A stretch of 6,827 nt of DNA. Source: an uncultured Oscillospiraceae bacterium (GTDB lineage: Bacteria > Bacillota_A > Clostridia > Oscillospirales > Oscillospiraceae). Under the pieces are notes generated by a model. It did not search any database. It had not been told where the DNA came from and worked only from the letters and a program-made list of their open reading frames with translations. Each line of letters opens with the position of its first letter. The stretch's first letter is position 1. The position numbers were made by a program, and so were the translations under genes. The DNA is taken from assembly GCA_900757695.1 (NCBI GenBank), contig CAAEOU010000076.1, positions 1 to 6,827 on the forward strand. The letters run 5' to 3'. Of this stretch, positions 1 to 5,204 are shown one piece after another.

Positions 1-459
<459 letters not shown>

Positions 460-473
460 TTCAAATTCATTTC

Positions 474-566
474 AGGCCGTTATTGCGGGGAGGGGGAGAC
501 CCCGCGGCAGCGCATCATAAGAGGTGCGTGGCCGCCTAGGATTCCCCTCCGCAGTAGCGGCCTTTT
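474..566 (+). terminator. Large nested hairpin with T-run after guaB; terminator or attenuator-like leader of the ABC-F gene
   Basis: The outer stem pairs 474-488 with 549-563 (15 pairs, two of them G-U). After a two-base bulge it continues as 491-497 with 542-548. An inner hairpin pairs GCGGC 504-508 with GCCGC 531-535 and continues as CGCATC 511-516 with GGTGCG 523-528 around a six-base loop. The outer 3' arm runs straight into CCTTTTGT. It is the only sizeable structure between guaB and the next gene, so a terminator for guaB is the simplest reading. The stem is far longer than a usual terminator, and competing pairings exist (485-490 with 500-505; 530-535 with 557-562). A regulated readthrough element for the ABC-F gene is therefore possible. 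I recognise no named riboswitch family. Confidence 0.7.
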
Positions 567-584
567 GTCGGGTAAGGTAACATT

Positions 585-2483
585 ATGGTAGATATTTATG
601 TAAAAGATCTGGTGAAATCCTTTGAGGTAGGAAAAAATCTGTTAGATGGCCTGACCTTTGAGGTGCAGCAGGGCGAGCGTGTGGGCCTGCTGGGCAAAAA
701 CGGCGCAGGAAAGACAACGGTTTTCCGCATTCTCACTGGTGAGATCGGCTATGACGAGGGAACGGTGGAGATTGCACAGGGGAAAAAGGTGGGGCTGATC
801 TCCCAGATTCCCAGATACCCCCAGGGCTATACCGTGGAGGATGTGCTGCGCTGCGCCTTTCGGGAGCTGCGGAACATTCAGAAAAAAATGGAGCAGCTGG
901 AGCAGCAGATGGCCCGGGAGGCCACGGATGCCGTGCTGAAGGAATATGACCGTCTTGGGGCCCGGTATCAATCCGGAGGCGGCTATGAGATGGACGTGAA
1001 TGTGGATAAGATCTGCAACGGTCTCGGTATCCCCAGCGCCATGCGGGAGCAGGACTTTTCCATGCTCTCCGGCGGCGAGAAGACCAGAGTGAATCTGGCC
1101 CGCCTGCTGCTGGAGGAGACAGACATTCTGCTGCTGGATGAGCCCACCAACCATCTGGATATGAAGAGCGTGGAGTGGCTGGAGGAGTACCTGAAAAAGT
1201 TTAAGGGTACGGTGCTGACCATTTCCCATGACCGGTATTTTCTGGATCAGGTGGTAGACCGGATCGTGGAACTCCGGGGCGGAAAAGCGGAGTACTACAG
1301 CGGCAACTATTCCTTCTACGTGGAGGAAAAGGAGGCCCGGTATGAGCTCCAGCTCAAGCAGTATGAGCAGGAGCAGGCAAAGATCGCTCAGCTCTCCTAT
1401 ACCATGGAGCGCATGAAGGGATGGGGCATCAACAACCGCACTCTTTACCGCCGGGCCATGAGCATTCAAAGCCGCATTGAGCGCATTGAAAAAACCGAAC
1501 GCCCCACAAAGGAAAAGACCATGTATGCCTCCTTCGGCCAGAAGGAGTTCCATGGAGACGAGGTCATGGTGCTTCGGGATCTCAGCATGGGCTTTGAAGG
1601 CCGCACGCTGTTTTCGGATGTCAATCTGCTGGTGCAGGGAGGAGACCGGATCGCACTGCTGGGAGATAACGGAACGGGAAAATCCACATTCCTGAAGCTG
1701 CTGATGAAAGAAGAAAAGCCCACCGGCGGCAAGATCAAATTCGGCCCTTCGGTGAAAATGGCCTATCTGCCCCAGATCATCCATTTCGACCATCCGGAGC
1801 GCTCGATCCTCGATACCATGATCTATGAGAAGAATTATTCCACACAGACGGCCAGAAACCGTTTGGGAGCATTTCTGTTCTCGGGAGAAGATGTGTTCAA
1901 GCCGGTTTCGGCCCTGTCAGGTGGCGAGCAGAGCCGCCTGAGGCTGTGCATGCTGATGGATGAGGAAATCAATCTGCTCATCTTGGACGAGCCCACCAAC
2001 CATCTGGATATTGCCTCTCGGGAGTGGATCGAGAATGCTGTGGCGGGCTTTCAGGGGACGCTTTTGTTTGTATCCCATGACCGCTATTTCATTGATCAGT
2101 TTGCCAATCGGGTATGGGAACTGGAAGACGGCAGAATCTCAGACTTTAAGGGGAACTACCGGCAGTTCAAGGCCATGAAGGAACGGCAGGCGGCCCAGCA
2201 GCCCGCCCAGAACAAGGCACCCAAAGAAAAAAAGGAACGCACGGTGACGGCGGAGGCGGCCCAGAAGAAAAATCAGAAGCAGCTGGAAAAGCAGATTGCA
2301 AAGCTGGAACGGGAGATCGAGAAGCAGGAGGCAAAGCTCGAAGCACTGGAGCCACAGATCCAGGAGGCGGCGGCCGACTATACCCGGCTCAGCGAGCTCC
2401 TGGAGCAGCAGACGGAGACTCAGGCCCAATTGGATGAGATGTATGCCCAGTGGGAGCAGCTGTCATCGGATTTGGAGGCGTAA
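585..2483 (+). CDS. ABC-F family ATPase (ribosome-associated, Uup/YdiF-like)
   Basis: This 632-residue protein has two ATP-binding cassettes and no membrane segment, which defines the ABC-F family: soluble ATPases that act at the ribosomal E site in translation, rescue or antibiotic protection. Cassette 1 has Walker A GKNGAGKT at 37-44, signature LSGGE at 161-165, Walker B ILLLDEPTNHLD at 181-192 and switch SHDR at 214-217. Cassette 2 has GDNGTGKST at 360-368, LSGGE at 444-448, LLILDEPTNHLD at 464-475 and SHDR at 497-500. The charged interdomain linker (about 240-325) is the family's P-site-tRNA-interaction region. Residues about 540-632 are a Lys/Glu/Gln-rich tail ending in a coiled coil, as in Uup and YdiF. 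The start at 585 is supported by AAGG at 574-577 (7-base spacing) and by the strand right after it entering the fold. It heads a three-gene unit. Whether it is housekeeping or a resistance factor cannot be told from sequence alone; the coiled-coil tail favours housekeeping. Confidence 0.95.
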   Translation: MVDIYVKDLVKSFEVGKNLLDGLTFEVQQGERVGLLGKNGAGKTTVFRILTGEIGYDEGTVEIAQGKKVGLISQIPRYPQGYTVEDVLRCAFRELRNIQKKMEQLEQQMAREATDAVLKEYDRLGARYQSGGGYEMDVNVDKICNGLGIPSAMREQDFSMLSGGEKTRVNLARLLLEETDILLLDEPTNHLDMKSVEWLEEYLKKFKGTVLTISHDRYFLDQVVDRIVELRGGKAEYYSGNYSFYVEEKEARYELQLKQYEQEQAKIAQLSYTMERMKGWGINNRTLYRRAMSIQSRIERIEKTERPTKEKTMYASFGQKEFHGDEVMVLRDLSMGFEGRTLFSDVNLLVQGGDRIALLGDNGTGKSTFLKLLMKEEKPTGGKIKFGPSVKMAYLPQIIHFDHPERSILDTMIYEKNYSTQTARNRLGAFLFSGEDVFKPVSALSGGEQSRLRLCMLMDEEINLLILDEPTNHLDIASREWIENAVAGFQGTLLFVSHDRYFIDQFANRVWELEDGRISDFKGNYRQFKAMKERQAAQQPAQNKAPKEKKERTVTAEAAQKKNQKQLEKQIAKLEREIEKQEAKLEALEPQIQEAAADYTRLSELLEQQTETQAQLDEMYAQWEQLSSDLEA

Positions 2484-2489
2484 CATATC

Positions 2490-3239
2490 ATGAAAAAGCT
2501 ATGGATATTTTCGGTGCTGTTTCTGGCGGCGGGCGTTGTGATGCTGCTGCTTCCGGTGCATATGCAGCCGACCGGTGTGGTTCTTCTGCTGCTGGGCCTT
2601 GCCATGGGGATCTCAGCACTGCTGTGGCGGAGACCAACCAAGGGGAAGCAGACGGCAATCGAGATTATGGCAGTTGCAGCCTCGGCAGGAGTTGTGATTT
2701 TAATGGCGGCAATGGGAATTATTACATCCAGCGGTGCTGCGGACTGGAAAAGCGCCGAGAAGGCAGATTACGCAATCGTTCTGGGTGCCGCAGTACAGGA
2801 TAACGGCAGTGCATCACGGATCATGCGGAACCGGCTGGCAGCGGCACAGGAGTTCATGGAGAAGAATCCCGATGCCGTTGTGATCCTGTCCGGCGGACAG
2901 GGGCCCGATGAGCCGGAAACGGAAGCAAAGTGCATGTATGATACGCTGGTTTCCATGGGTGCTGATCCGAACCGCCTTGTGATGGAGGACCAGAGCCACA
3001 CCACCAGAGAAAACCTGCGCAACAGCTGGGCGATGATCGAGGCCCGTGGAGGCAGCAGACATGCGGTGGCACTGATCACCAGTGAGTTCCACCAGCGCCG
3101 GGCGGCATTCATTGCAGATGGACTCAATATTAAGACCTGTGCGGTTCCGGCCCATACGGACCGCTGGTTTTACCGGGTGAACTATACCCTGCGGGAGGTG
3201 TTTGCGTTTGTAAAGGCGGCCTTCCAGCGGGGGAACTGA
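2490..3239 (+). CDS. Membrane-anchored DUF218 (YdcF/SanA-like) protein
   Basis: The protein has 249 residues. The N-terminus carries three hydrophobic stretches likely to be membrane helices (about 4-24, 28-46 and 58-79), followed by a DUF218 domain from about 93 to 235. Recognisable DUF218 blocks are YAIVLGAAV at 94-102, ILSGGQGPDE at 132-141 with a following EA, the EDQSHTTREN block at 166-175, and LITSEFHQRRA at 195-205. Relatives include SanA, linked to envelope barrier function, and YdcF, reported to bind S-adenosylmethionine; the biochemical activity of most members is unknown. An odd helix count would place the domain outside the membrane if the N-terminus is inside, but this is an inference. 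The start is set by GGAGG at 2474-2478, which lies inside the end of the ABC-F gene. The six-base gap implies cotranscription and probable translational coupling. Confidence 0.88.
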   Translation: MKKLWIFSVLFLAAGVVMLLLPVHMQPTGVVLLLLGLAMGISALLWRRPTKGKQTAIEIMAVAASAGVVILMAAMGIITSSGAADWKSAEKADYAIVLGAAVQDNGSASRIMRNRLAAAQEFMEKNPDAVVILSGGQGPDEPETEAKCMYDTLVSMGADPNRLVMEDQSHTTRENLRNSWAMIEARGGSRHAVALITSEFHQRRAAFIADGLNIKTCAVPAHTDRWFYRVNYTLREVFAFVKAAFQRGN

Positions 3240-3251
3240 AGGGAGACGCTT

Positions 3252-3788
3252 ATGCAGATTCGAAAGGCGGCGCAGACAGACCTTGACGCCATAGAGGAAA
3301 GCTATCGGGAACTGCTCCGGAATATTCCGCCGGAGGAAAACTATTCTGGCTGGGTACTGGACGTGTACCCCAACCGGGCGTGGGCGGAAGAGAATCTCGG
3401 GGATATGTGGGTGCTCATGGACGAAGCCGGCTTTGGCGGCAGCATAATCCTGAATCATCAGCAGGCAGCGGACTATCAGGAGATCCCGTGGGAGATTCCC
3501 GCAGAACCGGATGCGGTCATGGTGATCCACACTCTGTGCATCCCGCCCAGCCGGGCAGGCCGGGGCTATGGAAGGGCTATGGTTAATTTCGCCATAGATG
3601 AGGCGGTGCGGCAGAAAATGGAGGCGCTGCGGCTGGATACAGCGGCGGGAAACCGCCCGGCGGCTGCGCTTTATCAGAGCTGCGGATTTGCACTTCGAGG
3701 GAAGCGGCAGGTGCTGCATCAGGGCGTGATTCCGGAAAAACTCATTTTCTTTGAAATGGGGCTTTCAAATCCCTGCAAAATGGGGTAG
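3252..3788 (+). CDS. GNAT-family N-acetyltransferase
   Basis: The protein has 178 residues, the usual size for a single GNAT domain. GNAT enzymes transfer an acetyl group from acetyl-CoA to an amine on a small molecule or protein. The strand-plus-loop that binds the CoA pyrophosphate is visible as VIHTLCIPPSRAGRGYGRAM (91-110), with the glycine loop at 103-107. The position normally Arg or Gln at the head of the loop appears to be Ala102, next to Arg101. The C-terminal motif is present as N134 followed by AALYQSCGF at 138-146. The opening MQIRKAAQTDLDAI is the typical first strand and helix of the fold. GGGAG at 3241-3245 sits six bases before the ATG, and the gap from the DUF218 gene is only 12 bases, so it is the third gene of the unit. 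A terminator follows directly. The substrate cannot be read from the sequence. Confidence 0.92.
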   Translation: MQIRKAAQTDLDAIEESYRELLRNIPPEENYSGWVLDVYPNRAWAEENLGDMWVLMDEAGFGGSIILNHQQAADYQEIPWEIPAEPDAVMVIHTLCIPPSRAGRGYGRAMVNFAIDEAVRQKMEALRLDTAAGNRPAAALYQSCGFALRGKRQVLHQGVIPEKLIFFEMGLSNPCKMG

Positions 3789-3791
3789 AAT

Positions 3792-3824
3792 AAATGGAGG
3801 CTGATGACTCGGCCTCCATTTTGT
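3792..3824 (+). terminator. Rho-independent terminator after the GNAT gene
   Basis: A perfect 10-bp stem pairs AAATGGAGGC (3792-3801) with GCCTCCATTT (3812-3821) around a 10-base loop, and TTTTGT runs out of the 3' arm. It begins four bases after the GNAT stop codon and closes the ABC-F/DUF218/GNAT unit. The A-run on the 5' side gives partly bidirectional character, but no gene approaches from the other side. Confidence 0.85.
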
Positions 3825-3849
3825 ATTAAATCAGGAAGGATGAGATCCT

Positions 3850-4674
3850 ATGAGTGAAAATTGCAGCGGACAGTGTTCCTCCTGCGGAGAGAGCTGCTCC
3901 AGCCGGAAGGAAGAGAGCCTTCTGGCCAAGGCAAATCCGCTTTCCAACGTAAAAAAAGTCATCGGTGTCGTCAGCGGTAAGGGCGGTGTGGGAAAATCCA
4001 CCGTAACCTCTATGCTGGCGGTGGAGCTCAGCCGCAGAGGCAAGCATACGGCTGTAATGGATGCAGATATCACCGGCCCGTCTATTCCCACGGCATTTAA
4101 CGTCCACGGTCATCCGGGCGGATGTGAGGAGGGACTGATCCCTCTGCGCAGTGAGACCGGCATCGATGTGATGAGTGTTAATCTGCTGCTGGAAAATGAG
4201 ACGGATCCGGTGATCTGGCGTGGGCCGGTACTGGCAGGCGTTGTAAAGCAGTTCTGGACGGATGTGGTATGGAAGGACGTAGACTTTCTGTTTGTGGACA
4301 TGCCGCCCGGAACCGGTGATGTGCCGCTGACGGTATTCCAGAGCCTGCCCATTGACGGGATCATTGTGGTGACATCGCCTCAGGATCTGGTGAGCATGAT
4401 CGTGACCAAGGCCGTGAAGATGGCGGAGATGATGAATATTCCCGTGCTGGGTCTGGTGGAGAACTACAGCTATCTCACCTGCCCGGACTGCGGCAAAAAG
4501 ATCGAGGTCTTTGGAAAGAGCAAGATCGATGCGGTGGCGAAGGAGCTGGGCATTCCCGTCCTGTGTAAGCTGCCCATTGATCCCATGGTGGCGCAGGCCA
4601 TGGACGAGGGCCTGCTGGAGCATGCCAAGGTGGATGCCATTGCACCGGCTGCGGACGTACTGGAAAAGCTGTAA
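3850..4674 (+). CDS. Mrp/NBP35-family P-loop ATPase, iron-sulfur cluster carrier
   Basis: The 274-residue protein belongs to the Mrp/ApbC/NBP35 group, which binds and passes on [4Fe-4S] clusters to apoproteins in the cytoplasm. The deviant Walker A is GKGGVGKS at 43-50, with the family's second lysine at 44. DADITGPSIP follows at 71-80, the Walker B region is FVDMPPGTGD at 148-157, and TSPQD is at 175-179. The CPDC motif at 211-214 supplies the cysteines that bridge a cluster between subunits of the dimer. Four more cysteines crowd the N-terminus (5, 9, 12, 16), a spacing more compact than in eukaryotic NBP35 and able in principle to hold a second cluster. AGGAAGG at 3833-3839 supports the start. 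The gene stands alone between two terminators. I found no clear promoter in the 61 bases upstream. The name mrp would suit, but clostridial members are named inconsistently. Confidence 0.94.
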   Translation: MSENCSGQCSSCGESCSSRKEESLLAKANPLSNVKKVIGVVSGKGGVGKSTVTSMLAVELSRRGKHTAVMDADITGPSIPTAFNVHGHPGGCEEGLIPLRSETGIDVMSVNLLLENETDPVIWRGPVLAGVVKQFWTDVVWKDVDFLFVDMPPGTGDVPLTVFQSLPIDGIIVVTSPQDLVSMIVTKAVKMAEMMNIPVLGLVENYSYLTCPDCGKKIEVFGKSKIDAVAKELGIPVLCKLPIDPMVAQAMDEGLLEHAKVDAIAPAADVLEKL

Positions 4675-4681
4675 GCATACC

Positions 4682-4713
4682 CAAGGCGTACTCGAAAGGG
4701 TACGCCTTGTTTT
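4682..4713 (+). terminator. Strong rho-independent terminator after the Mrp-family gene
   Basis: Ten perfect pairs join CAAGGCGTAC (4682-4691) to GTACGCCTTG (4700-4709). The stem continues through a T-G and a C-G pair to a GAAA tetraloop at 4694-4697, and TTTT follows at 4710-4713. A GNRA loop, a GC-rich stem and a T-run together make this the clearest terminator in the window. It starts eight bases after the stop codon. Confidence 0.94.
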
Positions 4714-4745
4714 CCGGCGGTATGGAATGAAATACATTCTGCCGG
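4714..4745 (+). other. Second hairpin directly behind the terminator, in the leader of the 103-residue gene
   Basis: CCGGC at 4714-4718 pairs with GCCGG at 4741-4745, and GAATG at 4725-4729 pairs with CATTC at 4735-4739, with an uneven internal loop between the two stems. It starts at the first base after the terminator's T-run and ends 13 bases before the ribosome binding site of the next gene. No T-run follows, so it is not itself a standard terminator. It may be part of the leader RNA of the next gene or a chance structure. Confidence 0.45.
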
Positions 4746-4758
4746 GGCAATATGTCAT

Positions 4759-4766
4759 AGGAGGTG
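4759..4766 (+). promoter_or_regulatory. Near-consensus ribosome binding site of the 103-residue gene
   Basis: AGGAGGTG is a full match to the anti-Shine-Dalgarno sequence. Its AGGAGG core lies six bases before ATG 4771. It fixes the start and implies efficient translation of a small protein of unknown role. Confidence 0.85.
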
Positions 4767-4770
4767 CAGT

Positions 4771-5082
4771 ATGACAAAACTGGAAACAGGCTTTACAGCC
4801 CAGCTCATTGCGCAGCTGAAAACCGCTGCGGAGGTAACAGGTGTGGAGGAGACAAGACTGCTTCAGCAGGCTGAAAAGCTTGGCGGCGCTCAGGCTGTGA
4901 AGGAGCTGCTCCGCAGGGGACAGATGACGCGGCAGTTTGAACCGCTCAAAAAGGCGGGGCGGCTGGATTTGACCACAGAGGCGCTGGTCATTCAGGGGAA
5001 ATATGCGCCGCTGTTTACGGATGAAGAGGTGAATACCTGCCTGTCGGCCCTTTTGGAAGCGGGGATGTTTCAGCTGGGGTGA
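4771..5082 (+). CDS. Small conserved-looking protein of unknown function
   Basis: I do not recognise this 103-residue protein. It is soluble, with no signal peptide or membrane segment, and looks mostly helical. Residues 1-50 form an amphipathic, Gln/Glu/Lys-rich half. Residues 54-102 hold a denser block with FEPLKKAGRLDLTTEALVI (56-74), KYAPLFTDEEV (77-87) and a final helix ending GMF. A helical block built around the words RLDL, EALV and LFT-EE seems familiar from other Firmicutes proteins of unknown function, but I cannot name a family. It is surely translated: AGGAGGTG begins at 4759, giving six bases between AGGAGG and the ATG, the best ribosome binding site in the window. It stands alone, with a terminator before it and the htrA regulatory gap after it. 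The context gives no function. Confidence 0.8.
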   Translation: MTKLETGFTAQLIAQLKTAAEVTGVEETRLLQQAEKLGGAQAVKELLRRGQMTRQFEPLKKAGRLDLTTEALVIQGKYAPLFTDEEVNTCLSALLEAGMFQLG

Positions 5083-5095
5083 TGTTTCCTCATAA

Positions 5096-5119
5096 TTATT
5101 TCAAGGATTGTTCAAATAA
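5096..5119 (+). promoter_or_regulatory. AT-rich imperfect dyad upstream of the htrA-like gene
   Basis: Nine-base arms at 5096-5104 and 5111-5119 pair at eight positions (TTATTT and AA against TT and AAATAA, with a central C-C mismatch) around a six-base centre. CGTTTTG follows. The stem has no GC pairs, so as an RNA it would be a weak terminator for the preceding gene. As DNA it has the shape of a regulator binding site just ahead of the candidate promoter. Chance is possible in such AT-rich sequence. Confidence 0.4.
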
Positions 5120-5123
5120 CGTT

Positions 5124-5151
5124 TTGAGTCTGTCTATATTTTGGACATAAT
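5124..5151 (+). promoter_or_regulatory. Candidate sigma-A-type promoter for the htrA-like gene
   Basis: TTGAGT at 5124-5129 (four of six consensus bases) and CATAAT at 5146-5151 (five of six) are 16 bases apart. They lie in the only AT-rich gap of the window, about 55 bases before the protease start. This is the best-looking promoter pair I find, but the -35 box is weak and other registers are possible. Confidence 0.45.
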
Positions 5152-5161
5152 TAGAAATTAT
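5147..5161 (+). promoter_or_regulatory. Perfect short dyad overlapping the candidate -10 box
   Basis: ATAATT at 5147-5152 and AATTAT at 5156-5161 are exact inverted copies around AGA. The left arm overlaps five of the six bases of the candidate -10 box, so a protein bound here would compete with RNA polymerase. It does not match the CIRCE or CssR-type sequences I know from other Firmicutes stress genes. Confidence 0.4.
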
Positions 5162-5204
5162 CATATGAGCGTAAACAAAAAGAAGCAAAAAGGAGCGTAC
5201 CATC

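Noticed and set aside
524..580. Possible leader peptide: GTG at 524 with an 18-codon frame ending at TAA 578-580 before the ABC-F start
   Set aside because: The nearest AG-rich stretch (519-524) overlaps the GTG, so no ribosome binding site is correctly spaced. The GTG also lies inside the inner stem. No ATG-started leader frame exists in the gap.
642..1793. Long minus-strand open frame (383 codons) opposite the ABC-F gene
   Set aside because: It lies wholly inside a certain gene, and its Leu/His-rich translation has no recognisable domain; it is a codon-bias shadow.
585..2483. Calling the ABC-F gene an antibiotic-resistance determinant
   Set aside because: The linker is not diagnostic to me, the coiled-coil C-terminus suits housekeeping members, and no mobile element or resistance gene lies nearby.
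2814..3719. Minus-strand open frame across the DUF218 and GNAT genes
   Set aside because: It is antisense to two well-supported genes, and its translation has no domain character and shows scattered Cys, Arg and His.
3802..3829. Promoter for the Mrp-family gene using TATTAA at 3824-3829
   Set aside because: No acceptable -35 box lies 16-18 bases upstream, and the region is occupied by the terminator hairpin.
3826..4758. Minus-strand open frame opposite the Mrp-family gene
   Set aside because: It runs through the terminator at 4682-4713 and the Mrp gene with no recognisable protein content.
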